Source: Hyalella azteca
Lineage: Eukaryota > Arthropoda > Malacostraca > Amphipoda > Hyalellidae
Direction: 5' to 3'
Length of the DNA stretch: 64,000 nucleotides
Assembly (NCBI RefSeq): GCF_000764305.2
Contig: NW_025941456.1
Location: forward strand, 1-64,000
The notes under the pieces are model-generated. The model was given only the letters and a program-made list of their open reading frames with translations, was not told the origin of the DNA and made no database searches. The first letter of the stretch is position 1. Each line of letters begins with the position of its first letter. Below are positions 11,865 to 24,797 of this stretch, piece after piece. Position numbers and translations under genes: made by a program.

Positions 11865-13264
11865 CGCGTGTCAATGCGCAAGCCGCTGCTCCAGACAAAA
11901 CTTCTCACGATTTCTCGGAGTCTTTTGCGTCGTGCAGAATTTTCGCATTCAAGCTGCGTCCCGCGAAGGCTAATGCGCTGGATCAAGTCTTAAACACGCT
12001 TTCTTAGCGACTCCGGTTCAATGCAAAGAGTTTTTGAGCAAATTTTTAGCAAAATTGTTCGCCTCTGAAAGCCTTTCGTCTCACTGCCGAAATTAGGCAA
12101 AGAAAGAATTAAGTGTTGCAATAAATTTAATTTTTATTCTGCCAGAGCTATAAGGATGAAATACTTGTCCGGCAAACGGAGGACTCATTTATGCTAGAAA
12201 TTTTAGGAGCAGCTTCAAGAAAAAGGTAGGGTTTTTGAATCTGTTTAGTATGTGTCTGCGTATAACAATTGTTTTTTGCCGGCTATTGTCATCGCAAAAT
12301 TGTTTTCTGACTTCAAAGGAAAAAAACGAGCTGTCTTTTCTGAATTAGGTACTTGTTGAAAAAATTAAATCTTGACAATTTGGCATTTCTGTTTGTTTCA
12401 AATGTAGTAAAGACTTAGAAATTTGACTAGTTATTATTTTTGCGTAGTCTTCGTTGATAAAACATGCATTGTAACGCAGTTTATGACCCCGGTATAGAAA
12501 TATATAATGGAAGCGCTGCACTAGGCCTATAATGTCAGCCAGAGAGCGGTTGCGACTTTAGTAGCTACGAGAGGCCGTAAAACTTGCATGTGATGACATT
12601 GTTTTAGCTCTGACATCTGGGGAGCTTAATGCGCGTCCACAACAAGCTGAATTATTCAGCACGCTGTGTGCGTAAAGCAGGATGCGTCGCGCTGGAGTAT
12701 TTCTGCATCGTGGGTTTGCGCGAGCGATGAAAGTCGGAAGATAAAGGAAAGTTAGTTTTCTGCAGAGCTAATTTTGTCTCTAGGTCAAGTTTTAATTTTG
12801 TCTTTCGCGGGAGTAGTAATTTAGTTGGTCGCTTGTACAAATGTTTCGATATGCACTTATATTTTATGTTCGTCGTTAGTAGAAAAGTTATATTAAATTT
12901 TTAGGAAGTAATTTTGTGCATTGATAGTGAAGTAGTTTGTGGAACACATCGTAATTTTGTTTGTACTTTCATTCGTACTTTGCTCAGAAATTTTGTCACA
13001 GCTTCACCAGATCGGTAACAACATTGTTCTTTACTAATTGTGTTATTTCACAACACCAATTAATAATCATTCTTTTTTTATAATTGAATAGCAAGTGAAG
13101 TCTATTTTAAGTCTAGAATGGCACACAAAATGTATCTAAAAATAATTATTTTAGGAGTGTGACGCCAATACCGTCGGTACTCATGTTACAGTGATTAACA
13201 CCACAACAGCAGCACTACCACAACGCTAGCTAGCATCACAACACCGCGGCCACCAAAACAAACA
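11865..13264. other. Sequence after the adapter, no gene recognised
   Basis: I looked here for carboxypeptidase catalytic exons and found none. Near 13180-13260 the sequence becomes rich in CAACA and CAGCA words, grading into the next array. Confidence 0.4.
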
Positions 13265-13416
13265 CAGCGCCAGCAGCACCTCAATACCAGCAGCACCTCA
13301 GCACCAGCTCAGCACCAGCAGCACCTCAGCACCAGCTCAGCACCAGCAGCACCTCAGCACCAGCTCACCACCAGCAGCACCTCAGCACCAGCTCACCACC
13401 AGCAGCACCTCAGCAC
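13265..13416. repeat. CAGCACC-rich minisatellite, unit about 28 bp
   Basis: The array is built from AGCAGCACCTCAGCACCAGC followed by TCAGCACC or TCACCACC, repeated about five times. It stops at the single N at 13417, after which the complementary word GGTGCTG takes over. Confidence 0.9.
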
Positions 13417-13417
13417 N
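13417..13417. other. Single unresolved base (N) at a repeat strand switch
   Basis: This is the only N I noticed in the window. It sits exactly between a CAGCACC array and an array of the reverse-complement word GGTGCTG. A one-base gap at such a place usually marks a join the assembler could not resolve. Confidence 0.9.
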
Positions 13418-13830
13418 GCTATTCTGGTGCTGCTGCCTTCCTAGTGCTGCTATTCTGGTGCTGCTGCCTTCGTAGTGCTGATATGCTGGTGCTGCTGCCT
13501 TCCTAGTGCTGCTATGCTGGTGCTGCTGCCTTCCTAGTGCTGCTATTCTGGTGCTGCTGCCTTCGTAGTGCTGATATGCTGGTGCTGCTGCCTTCCTAGT
13601 GCTGCTATTCTGGTGCTGCTACCTGCGTTATGCTGATATGCTGGTGCTGCTGCCTGCGTTATGCTGATATGCTGGTGCTGCTGCCTGCGTTATGCTGATA
13701 TGCTGGTGCTGCTGCCTTCCTAATGCTGCTATGCTGGTGCTGCTACCTGTATATTGCTGCAATGCTTGGGGTGCTGACTGAATAATGCTGATATGCTGGT
13801 GCTGATGATTGTTTGATGCTTCTGTGTTAC
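13418..13830. repeat. 31-bp GGTGCTG minisatellite, about 13 copies
   Basis: Units start at 13418, 13449 and 13480 and continue every 31 bases. They read GCTATTCTGGTGCTGCTGCC then TTCCTAGTGCT, with variants GATATGCTGG and CTGCGTTAT. Units become more divergent after about 13740. Alternating unit variants suggest a two- or three-unit higher-order pattern. Confidence 0.93.
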
Positions 13831-14965
13831 ATGCAGGTGCTGAAATAGCAGTGACAGTTAGTGATGGTAATTGTGTTCGTCCATATCATGTTTGCTGATA
13901 TGGCCAACAGCACTGATTTTTATTTCCAACGGCATTGATTTCTCAATAAGCTTCAAGAGGGATTTTGAAACAACCGTAAGGCAAAAAATCGAAAATATTA
14001 TTCCGCGCACAGCCGAAAGATTTTCCAGGCTCGCTGGTGCTGCTTGTACCGTTTTTTGTTCGCAAAAACCCTACTGGAAAATACGGTTGAAATTCACGTT
14101 TGGGAGGACTGTCGTCTGGATGAGTTATAAAATGCGCAGTTCTAATGTATATTGTTTAAACATATTTACCATTATTTCGCATAATAAATTCTATTCTACA
14201 ATGTATTACATATAGCTCAATGCGATGCAAAAAGTAACGGCTATCCACGTCTTATTTATTCGGTAAAAAAATGAAGTTAGGAGGAAACGTAATAACAGAA
14301 GCAGACGGCCGCTACCGCTGTGACGGCCGTTCTATTATTTTTTGCCCTCTAGAAATCAGAGGCGGCAAACGGGTGGCTCCTGAATAATTGACTATAAACC
14401 GTCCTAGATTCATCTTCTTTTTTTAATAAGGTGCAGCAGAAGGACGTAAAAAATCTCGGCTGATTTATAACAGGAATACCTCAGAGACTAGACTCTTATG
14501 GGTCAGGCGTTTTGCGCGCAAATCAACTGTGTACGACTGAGCTCATATGTTAACATTCATAACTTGGTGATGTTTGCAAAGCAGTTGTTTTAAATATATT
14601 TAACTGTGACAAACTAGGCCGTATACTTGTTATAATTTAAGATTTATTGATAACGTTTCATTACCTAGTCCTAGAGTATGCCACGCTACGATGTGTTTAG
14701 CCGACCAACGCTTTAATTCGTAGCCATGGAAAATGAATTAAAATTGTGAAAGTTCTAATCAGAAATATAGAGTTTCCACTTGTGAATAAATGATTAGGAT
14801 AAATTTTTAACTACGAGTTTGGCTTAAATTGAGATCCTACAAATTATGTAAAATGGCCTCAAAAATAAATATAAAACTTCAGTATAAATTTCCTTCAGGT
14901 CCGGATAAATTTCGCCCATTTTCTGTTGAATTGCAAAGCTCGCGAGCACGCTTCCATACTGTCCT
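13831..14965. other. Unique sequence, nothing recognised
   Basis: A 114-codon plus-strand frame at 13871-14215 has no family resemblance and ends in A/T-rich sequence. I treat it as chance. Confidence 0.4.
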
Positions 14966-15110
14966 GGGGCCATACTTTCAAAAAAGTTAAGAGATCGTAA
15001 GTTCACCAGCCAATCATTGATGGCCTTTCAAGCAAAATCCACCAATCATAAACAAGAAAATAGAGCGTAAGTACTAACGTTCACTTAGCGAATTTTGAAA
15101 GTATGGCCCC
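14966..15110 (+). mobile_element. MITE of the GGGGCCATACTTTCAAAA family, copy 3
   Basis: At 145 bp with nearly perfect ends, GGGGCCATACTTTCAAAA and TTTTGAAAGTATGGCCCC, this is one of the best-preserved copies. It contains the shared CCAATCA words and the palindrome-like AAGTACTAACGTTCACTTAG region. A minus-strand open frame entering it yields the peptide MNLRSLNFFES, which recurs at other copies and is transposon-derived. Confidence 0.93.
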
Positions 15111-15675
15111 GGAATTTCAAAATCCCCTTCCAATAATGTTTCAGAGAATTTAGCAAAAAAATAATGAAATGAAATTGACATTCAGGTTCACCATGAAATT
15201 GTTAGTGTGGAAATGATCTCTAATTACTATACATTAATTAGACAATTACGTCTTGGAGAATTGATTTACTTCTTGCAAAAATGAACCACGTAAATTGCGT
15301 TTCAAATTGCCTATGAATACAAATGAAAAATATTGATTGGTATCTCAAGTATGAAAGAAAAAATAAGTATAAATTTTGCAGTAAAAATTTCATCAGAAAA
15401 TTTGGATTTAACTTATTAAATAAAAAAAACGCTATAACTCGACACATTTGAGTGAATATCATGCATGTAATGGAATGATATAAAGTCAAAATTTCCGTTC
15501 CAATTTAGTTTGCCCTAGTGACAATGGAGTCGGTTTAGAGGTGAATCAAGCGCGACCGGCCACCTACGTTGTTCAGCTGCTATTTAGCAGCCTGTTTCGG
15601 AAATCAATTTCCCGGTGGACAGAATCTGCGTAATGTAACCGAAAAGAGCAGCTGGTCAAGCTGCCTCACGATACT
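15111..15675. other. Unique sequence, nothing recognised
   Basis: AT-rich until about 15500, then more mixed towards the minisatellite. No exon identified. Confidence 0.4.
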
Positions 15676-15866
15676 CCTGGTCAGACGCTGGTCAGGCAGG
15701 TACCGTATTATGGCCTGGTCAGACGCTGGTCTGGTACCGTATTATGGCCTGGTCAGACGCTGGCCTGGTACCGTATTATGGCCTGATCAGACGCTGACCT
15801 GGTACCGTATTATGGCCTGGTCAGACGCTGACCTGGTACCGTATTTATGGCCTGGTCAGAGGCTGG
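15676..15866. repeat. 34-bp minisatellite, about 5 copies
   Basis: Units recur every 34 bases, with AGACGCTGG or AGACGCTGA at 15721, 15755, 15789 and 15823. Each is followed by CCTGGTACCGTATTATGGCC. The plus strand stays open through all units although 34 is not divisible by three (frame 15569-15913). Confidence 0.93.
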
Positions 15867-18640
15867 GCGGGGGTAATTGCGCAAACCATGACCATATCCC
15901 GCTCAATAGATGATGTTGATAAGTGTAGACGCGTACGTTTGCTCTGTAATACGACGGAGCGAAAGGAGAGTCGACTTTAACTAGTCAATTTTGTCATATA
16001 ACATAATGAATTTAGCCTATGATAAATTAACCCATGCACTTACTGTTCAAGACGCTTATTTTTAACCCGACACTTCTACAGGCGCTTCTGTTTGCTGTGC
16101 CGCAAATGACAATTTGAGATAGAACTCCTCTTTAATTGGATAATTCATGTACCAAAATTCAATATTATGCCCACTTTTGACCATATAAGTCACATCGTGG
16201 AATGAAAATAATAAACTATTGCAGATAATCGATCAAATTAAGAAATCTATAACTTCTTCCACTCCATGAATATGAAGAACAACTCAGAAAAATAAGTGAG
16301 TAAATAACGCAAATCAATTCTCTTCCATTCAATCTATTGACTACCTGAAAATTTTGCAGAGATTGATTCCTAGAGGTCTCTTAAATACACCGGAAGAAGT
16401 AACTTGAAAATAAATGTCACGGGAGTTAACTGAAAAATATCATTAATGCGATGAGTTCACGTCCGGACGTGAGGCGAGTGTTCAAGAACCTAGTCGTCAG
16501 AACGTCAGAAAATGGACAAAAGAAAAGGAATGCGATGAATGTATGAATCAAATTCAGCAGGAACATATGGTTGGCGTAATAAAATATCGTTGAAGAATCA
16601 TATTTATGTTAACTTGCACTACGTTTGCACACGCATGTGCTTCAAAACGTAAGCCATAATCTATGCGACAATTACACATGCAATAACGCTCAAGCTCCAA
16701 CTGGAAAGTTTCCATTTCTTCTTTGATTCAAAGGCACCATGCATCCAAAAGAGCTTTCAGTGTTTCAAATTCCAATGCATGCGGAGGTATGCTGGGGTCT
16801 ACCTCTGACATCCCATCTAGGCAAGGCATTAGCCGTTGCCGCAAGCAAGCCAAGTGACAGTTTAAAACTAACAGTGACGCAGGGCGTAGTGACGCATGAT
16901 CAATGCTTTTCCAAAAAGATTCAAATAGTTTTATCTCCTTCAGAGAGCTTTAAGCAATTTCATTGTAAAGACCATTGCACTTGAAGACATTGAACAGAAA
17001 AATTGATATTTTCAGTGCTTGTGGAAGTATTTAATTGATTTCGAATTGTGTGGACATCACTGTTCTGCAAGCCCACGAAATAATGATTTCTCCAATAAGA
17101 GTATTGTTCAGCTTTGGGCATATGTCTGCTTGAGCGGCTTTTATAGTAGCTCTTGCAGATATGCTTTTAGTTGGAATTTCCGAGTATCCCTACAACCAAC
17201 AAATTACTTATTGAAGATTGCAGATGAACGTTCTCGGCTTCTCGCTGCCCTAGCTGTCGTGTTGGTGTGTACTATCGCGGACAAGGAGTCTGAAAGAGAA
17301 TGTGTTCAAACGGGATCCCGTTTGTGAGCAACTTATTTGATTTCCCATTACCATCGTTTGTTCCTCCATATATTTAGTTGTCACTCCATAAATGTAGAGT
17401 GCAGTTGATAATTCTAAAGCTTGAGAAGAACTTCATTTTAGATCTCAATAGTTCCAATGCAGTGGTCGACAACGGATTGCTGAAAAAAAAAACATTTTTT
17501 GGCTGTTTTGAATTGTGAACGGGTGGCTAATGAAATTAGGTTCCTGCAGTAACTTTTATTAGGATTAATACGCATTTTTATATTGAGTTGTTTTCCTTAT
17601 ACTATACTGAAAAAATATAGTAGTGAAGGTATATTGGTTAGTTTTTCCTGTAAGTATTTTTTAAATGTAATTGTATGGTGTGACTTTACTTCTAAGAGAA
17701 CACAGCAATTATTGAACAATGCGAGTTTTTGGTACTCGACTGTTATAGAAGATGTCAGCTTGAAGCATTTGCTTTGCATCATTTATTATTTGCGCAGTCT
17801 ATGTTCTTATGTCTGTTTAATTTTTAAGTCGCAACGCTAACTGGATCAATGTTTGGAACGGAAGTTTATGCATTTAGGAAAATCAATTTTAAGTTTCTTG
17901 TTTAAGGACAGGCTGCCGGCGCCGCATGGCTCATAAGGTCAACGCGTTTATCGCATGACTTCAACGCCTCATTTTAAGTAAATTTGTCCCTCGGATTCAT
18001 TTAGTTAATTATGTATTATATGGTATTACAAGGTTATTTACTGGAGTCAATCATTATTAATTTGTTCTCTGTTTATTGTTAACTATAAGTTTTCAATCGG
18101 ATTGAATCTGGAAATTGCAATCAAAGGCAGCAACGTCAAATGAACCTTAATTGCAACGCGAATTTTGACGAAAGTTTTGGTTCACTTCTTTCTGTCATCG
18201 TTGGACGCAGAATTTTGAGGCACTTGCAGTACTAATTATGTGACATGATACTTCATTTAAGTTATGTGACATGATACTACAATTAATCCAACTGTTATCT
18301 TAAAAACAACATGGTTCAATCACAAGGATATATGGATGGAATAAGTGCAACTGTCTTGACTAGCATTAGGTCGCATTTCATGTTGCGACGTGTTGTGGCT
18401 TCGCATTTAATGTTGACACGTACAAATTTCATTACGTCGCAATTGGAATTTTCCCCTTTAGAAAGCGATTCTTGCTCTCTTTCAAGAAAAACTACCATAC
18501 CAAAATAGTTACTAGTTGCAACCTGAGTCTATGCATAGAAATTGAGCCTCTGATAGGCCTTAATTTGATGTTAAGCTAAGCGAGTAGTAGTAGGCCGCAT
18601 ATACTGTACATATATAGCATACAAAGATTCGAATGCCCCC
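15867..18640. other. Unique AT-rich sequence with one small duplication
   Basis: Most of this has no recognisable content. Near 18238-18285 the phrase TTATGTGACATGATACT is duplicated. Open frames up to 102 codons (17019-17327) match no family I know. Confidence 0.4.
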
Positions 18641-19110
18641 TCCCTTCCCTCCAGTATAACGGGGAAGGGAGAGGGGTATTTATTAACGCTCTTTCCAGAT
18701 TCGGCCGTGTCCGCCCCGAAGGCATCAGTTGCCAAATACGCGCGCCCCACGATCGCACCGGGAACGCCGCCGTGCACCACCAATTTTGTGCACCAATAAG
18801 CCCTGAATCGAACGCCTTGGATCTCTCCGGACATCCATCAATCAGCCGTGAACCACTCGGCTTTGTCTTCCTCCGGCCTCGCATAGAACCTGCCGTGCAC
18901 CACCAGGCCGCGGATCGAATCTGACTTCCGGGCATCATTCACCGCATCTGAGGTTAGGTTTCAGATAGCATAGTTCTGTTCCAAAATTTATCGTCCTTCG
19001 ACAAGTGGCCGTTCGACCGAGGGCTGGTTCGACCCACGGCTGGTTCGACCCACGGCCTAGATACGGACGGCTTGAAGTGTTGAAGGCTACGTTCCGGCAG
19101 GCAGGAATCA
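18641..19110. other. GC-richer block of unknown nature
   Basis: The base composition rises sharply against its surroundings. The segment contains two versions of a phrase, GTGCACCACC followed by a TCGAA-containing stretch (near 18771 and 18894), and a short tandem of CGGCTGGTTCGACCCA at about 19018-19052. Overlapping minus-strand frames of 87 and 120 codons run through it (18571-18938). Two frames open together argue for composition rather than a gene. The repeated GGTTCGACCC resembles a polymerase III B box, but no A box or tRNA fold is evident. Confidence 0.4.
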
Positions 19111-19334
19111 TGATGGTCCATTACATCCAGGGCAGTGGTGGTCTTCGGCAGGCGACTCGATCGCACCAAGCTCGCTTGATCAGTGACCGGATTCTAATCA
19201 GACGCTTATTTCGCTCGCACAACCAGTGTGCAAAGCTGATATAGAAGCCGCTAATTTCTGCGCTGGGCGAGCTAAAGGCGTCTTTAATTCAAAAGCTAAC
19301 CACCCTAAAAATTTTGATAAGATATACCTCCCTG

Positions 19335-19590
19335 TAGTAAAGTAAATATCACGCATGTGATAGAGTGAATATATAAAACCCCTATTGCAGTTCGATAGAG
19401 TGTACTGAATATTGCAGCTCGTATCAGTGTAGTGAATATCGTAGCTCGACATATTGTGTAGTGCATATTGCAGCTCGTTATAGCATAGTGAATATTGCAG
19501 CTCGTTTTAGTGTAGTGAATATCGCAGCTCGTTATAATGTACTGAATATCGCAGTAGTGATTTATAGCGCAGTGAATGTCACAATATGTA
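19335..19590. repeat. Degenerate 27-bp minisatellite
   Basis: The unit is approximately GTAGTGAATATCGCAGCTCG plus TTATAGT, repeated about nine times with substitutions. The minus-strand frame of 111 codons at 19305-19640 is the repeat read through. Confidence 0.85.
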
Positions 19591-21374
19591 GCGGACAACT
19601 TTCTCTCTTTCGCTACAGTTTGTAGCGAAAGACTATTCATGAGTGAGCATCTCTACAAGCAATTAACCTGCGCCGCTGTGCTATTGAATATTGTGCACAG
19701 CTACGTCGCGTATTTTAGGAGGCAAAACACACAAGCATTCTCGTTAGTTTGTCGCCTGAGCCGCGACGGCCGAGCGCTGAATTAACGCTAAAGTCGTTAG
19801 GCTTGGACGCCAGAAAAGGGAACTCCAATTGGGCCATCAACAAATTTGTTTTGATTTAATAATAAACGTATCTTCGTCAGAGAAATGAACTCGCTCCGCT
19901 AAATCATGTCAACACAGGGAAAATTTTTTAGAGCGTGGAATTGAGCATCCTTCTGTGGGGTGGCATTCCTGTTTCGTACTTCACAAGAAGAACGTTCTTA
20001 AATAACGGTAACTTCTATGAAATAAAAGTTAAAAAGAATTCCCGATGTTATTCGGGATTTATGGTGAATGACTAATATAATGCCAAGAAATTAATAGCAT
20101 AGAACCAAGACTAGAATAGAAACGTCAAGTAAAATCACCTTATCTTCATCGTAAGAGCCCTAAACATTTAATGAATTTCTTTAGCATCGTTTATTTAGCA
20201 TCGTTTCTGCAGTCAAATTCTTGGTTTACTTGAGGTAATTTATGAAAAAAAGTACCACGCATCAAAAATTTTAGCGGTTACATGAGGCAAAATGCGACCT
20301 TCTAACCAATAAGTTAAGTCGGTAATTTGGATAAGAAAAAAAGCACACTAACTGTGAACTCCGTACGATACAAATATCCGAATTCTAAGCCACCGCAAAT
20401 GCGGCCAAAAGCCATTCTAATTTGCGGCAGCTGCGGCCGCGAAGCTCTTGTTATAATTAGGGACATCGGCTGCCGTATATCACCGGCATAAAACTAGCTT
20501 ATTTCTAATGAAGGCAGGCCTATAAAGTGGTATTATCTCCCTAAAAAGTTTACGTTACGATAGGCAGCGGCAAAAACCTCGTAATTCCTTCAAAAGGAGG
20601 CGTTCATTGTCAGCTAACACGCGTTGCAGCTGCAATATTTCTGAGGTGGCCGTCGGGAGGCTCCATAAGAAACTTAATATTGTTGCCGGAGTAAAAAAAT
20701 TCCACGAAAGACACAAAAAAGTTTAAATACGTAAAAAATAACTATTATAAATGCAACAAATGTTCATTGTATCATAGTGTCATTATGGCTCAAGGAATGG
20801 CTAGTAAAAATGTTCGATTTCAAATTAATATTCATTTATATGCGGAGATGAAAAGAAACATTGTGAGTTAAAGCGTAAAATAAACCTCACTCTACAGTGA
20901 TTCTACCAGATCTAACACCAGAAAGAAATAAAAATATTTTCCCGACTATTTTGAAAGCAACATGCAGGATCGAGGTATGCGACGAAATGTTATTTAGTAA
21001 TCGTGCAATAATATTATTGTCGTACGGCTTTCTGTTGAAATTAATGTTGCTCGATATTCTGATGTGTTGAATGACCTTCAATCCTTGTGCCGTCAATTCA
21101 GTTAACCGAGCACTGCAATCTCATTCGGAAGCAGACCCGCGTGTAAGTGAATAATTTCGAATGGGCTGACAACCTCGTAAAGTAATTGATGGGATTAATT
21201 GACCATGCCCGAGACAAACTTGCCTTTGGCAAATGAACTATGACTAAATGAAACATTTTTATATTAAAATATACATAGTTTGTTATCGGCTCATTTCTTT
21301 ATTTTATTTTTTTATTATATACTGCCCAAAATACCGGAAAATTTTCCTTGCGAGATGATCTACGAATTTTCCCA
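19591..21374. other. Unique sequence, nothing recognised
   Basis: It includes a GC-richer patch near 20390-20460 and ordinary AT-rich sequence. I found no exon or repeat family. Confidence 0.4.
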
Positions 21375-21715
21375 ATCGGTACGTTGCTCCACCGAACTTG
21401 GTTGTAACGCGAGTGGAATCATCCGCTCCACTGCGGTGACCGCGCTAAGCCGTAACACTGGTGTCTACACTAGCTCCACCAAACTTGTTTGTAACGCTGG
21501 TGCCTTCACCCGCTCCACCAAACTTGTTTATAACATAACATAGCACAGTGATGTGGGCGCTGAAGAGTAGGCCTGATGTGGCCTGTCGCCGATTCATGTA
21601 CTTTTCGTGACTTGTTCACAGAAGATCTAAAATCGTGTCATTTGACCGGATCTTTTCAGGACTGACGCTGGTACATTCACCCGCTTTACCAAACTTAGTT
21701 GTAGCGCTTACTTAT
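21375..21715. repeat. Degenerate repeat of about 39 bp
   Basis: The phrase CGCTCCACCAAACTTGTTTG followed by TAACGCTGGTG recurs three or four times up to 21540, and a diverged copy appears at about 21660-21710. About 120 bp of unrelated sequence separates the last copy. Confidence 0.65.
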
Positions 21716-24700
21716 TATAATTCATGTTCACCTGCTTACTATTATTCGTAACTCTGCCGTTTCAGCCTCAGCGCGGCATCTCGCCTCCATCACAACCAAC
21801 TATACAATCAAAGCTTTAAACTAATATCGGCGAGACCCTGCCGCCGACAGCCCGCGCTCCATTTCCAGCCAACAGTATTCGCTGTAGTCTCATTTCACTT
21901 TAACGACAACGGCGCATGCAATATGGTATTTTCTACACTTGTCTTTGTTAACAAGCAGAGCCTTGTAAATTTTCATGGGCTACCCCATCTCAAAATACGA
22001 GTACACGTTACACAATTTCATATAAAATGCAATACATAATAATATGCAGTCAAATACGCATCTTACACGCTGCCATGCACATTTCTGCGTATTAATGACA
22101 TTGTGAATCCTGGCAGTTAGTTTCTCGGAGATTAATCGATTGACGAGAACTTTCTAGCCGCGTTTGTTGAAGAACTGTGGATTCCAAACTTATTTTTGGA
22201 AACATCTTACTGTCCGGTTGGACGTATGCGAAAACCTTGAGTGATTTTGGATTACAAAGTAATCAATTATTTAAAAAAGTATTCAATAGAAGTAAACAGT
22301 TCTTGTGGTTGTTGAGATTTTTCTTTATAAATTCTTAAGTCTATTGATTCTGCACATCTTGATTGTGTTATGCTATACGAATTCCAGGAAACAAAGAATT
22401 GATATATGCAGAGGGGCCTGACTGAGGGTTTTTATTGTACTGGCTTGGATATTTGGAATTGCACTCTCCATTTAATTCAAACCGACGCCGAAACGCTTCT
22501 TCAATATCTCAAACAATGCAAATTAGATCGCCGTAATTATGGAGCGCGCTGCACTTGAACCTCAAACAACAGAGCTAACAGAAAAATGCGCATGCTTCAT
22601 TAATAAAACCTTTCATATGAAAGATAACAATAAGATGACGAATCTTTTTAACCTCAAAATCAGAGAAAAAGTTTAAAATGCGCATGTTTCATCCCTAAAA
22701 CCATATTTGTACAAAATATAGTGAGAGAATCGTGAGATATCGCTCGTCATACCTTCATCGGACTCCGTGGGATGTTCATTTTTGGAAGTTCATTGAATTC
22801 CCGCTTTGAATTCGCGCTTGAGGGAACGCAGGATTAGGAGCTCGGCAGTCCATTATCCTGTGCATTTATGGGATGAAAAATTCACGGAATAAGCTTCATT
22901 TCCATGATTCAGTCATTATCATAGATAAAAAAAATCACAGTGGTTATTTAGCAATTACTCGTACCTGAAAAGGTTTATATCATGAATGTTTAGAGGCGGT
23001 TCACTTGCCTTGATATAGTTCATCACCCTCAAGTCAAATCGATATGAACAAATTACTGATAAATTGGTCTCCAAATCTTGATGTTGAAGCATGACCAAAG
23101 TCGGCTTCACATCAAAGGCCAAGCACGACTCAGTGCAAAGAGAGCTCTCGAGCTAGGAAATCACTGCAGATTCTGGAGGTCTTTATGGCCATTTCAAAAG
23201 AAAATTGAAGATGCCTTGCGACATCTCAATGGGAAATTGCTGGACGAGTGTAGGTTGAGTCACAAACATGTTTTATTCAGTGGATGATCGATGAAATGCA
23301 GAGGGATCTCGGTGAGGATTGTGAAAGTTTTATTGATTTACGGTACGTGTAGCCTGTTGCTGCGTTGATGCTGGAATTTAATTGATTTGATCGAAATTGA
23401 TTTTATTGTAAATTTTCTTGTTCATGATGAAGAAATATCTTCAAAAGCTGAAGCCGAATATGAATATACTGAAGAATATTCGGTGCTCGGAGTTATGTCT
23501 GCTCAAATTCCCGTTGAAAACTTTGCATATCTCGTCCTCCGTATCAGCAATTAAAATGCACGAGAATCTTATAGGAAGTCTTAGATATATGAAACTTTCT
23601 CATAATTTTCACTTTATTGAAAACGAATCAAACACAAATTAATGGAATGGACAAAATTCTGAATTATTCTGAACTTCATCGCTCTTTTGGATAATTTAAT
23701 CGTTCAGAGATATTCCCCTTCGATGCATCACAGATAATAATTTATAGGCGATCAGTAATGCAATTACTGATTATAGTAATTAGTTTTGTGCTGCTGTGGA
23801 GCTTCGTTCAAAGCGAAAGCTCTTCACACTAATATGAGCTAACACGAAAACTAATTCCGACCGTTAATGATATCAGAGTCTCGCTTGACATTTTAGGGTT
23901 GAAAGCCAGCTTTTGTAAATTGTTCCATCATATGGACCTGGACGCAGAAGTATTAAACTAAAAATTATTCTCCGAAAAGAATCTTCAAGTATCCTTTTCA
24001 ATGATTCTCGAACTTTCTAATCTATTTCCCGGCGCTTCTGCAAATCCATTAGTAAATGAATGGAAAGGGCAGAAGAGGACACAGTGGGGCTGGAAGGTAA
24101 ATAAAAATGTTATTATACATCGAGGCAAAAAAAATTATCCTTTTGATTTTATTTGTTTACTTTTTTAGAGTACATTTTTCTGAATAGGAATAAGATAAAT
24201 AATAAACTGTCAAACGAGGAAGAGGCATCCGAAGCTATAGCAAGATGCAGTCATAAAAGAAGCTGCAATATAGATTGTCTGTCAGAGTTTTGACTGGCAA
24301 TCTGCCAAGACATATTGCCTGTCTGGTTAGTGGCTCGCCGTAGGCTCTTCAACGCCAGTATGAAGTAGGTCTGGAAATCAGTGCAAGACTTAACATGCCA
24401 TAGGGCTATGCATGTGCTGAAATATTTAATAAATTAAGAAAAGAAGCCTTACGTGTACAGGACTAAAGTATTTCATTGTGGTATGAAGATTTATCCTCGC
24501 ATCAGCTGGTGCTTCATGTTTCCAGAGTTTGGAACTCAGGGAAGAGAATTAAGGATGATTAAAAAACGATTTTTTTAAAACGAGAAAAAGATCTATGGGT
24601 CTCTTGGGCCTCTATCCGCGAGTAAAATTAAAAAGTTAATAAATACATATTACTTTTATTCGTAATTTGACTTCATTATATCAAATCGGAAGATTTTCTA

Positions 24701-24797
24701 ATTTAACTTAACATGATAATATTAGTAAGTTGAGTGAGTCCCTGGGTAAGCTTCCTTGCCTCGAGCTGAGCCCCTGAGTAACTACCATCTGCACTGT
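21716..24797. other. Unique AT-rich sequence, nothing recognised
   Basis: About 3 kb without a supportable gene. A pair of AAAATGCGCATG phrases (near 22583 and 22675) is the only repetition I noticed. Confidence 0.4.

Noticed and set aside
11530..11898. 122-codon minus-strand ORF across the adapter
   Set aside because: It combines the carboxypeptidase antisense, the AACAT array, sequencing adapter and the 42-bp repeat. It is an artefact.
19018..19052. tRNA or polymerase III gene suggested by GGTTCGACCC
   Set aside because: The word is part of a short tandem repeat. No A box or cloverleaf could be drawn around it.
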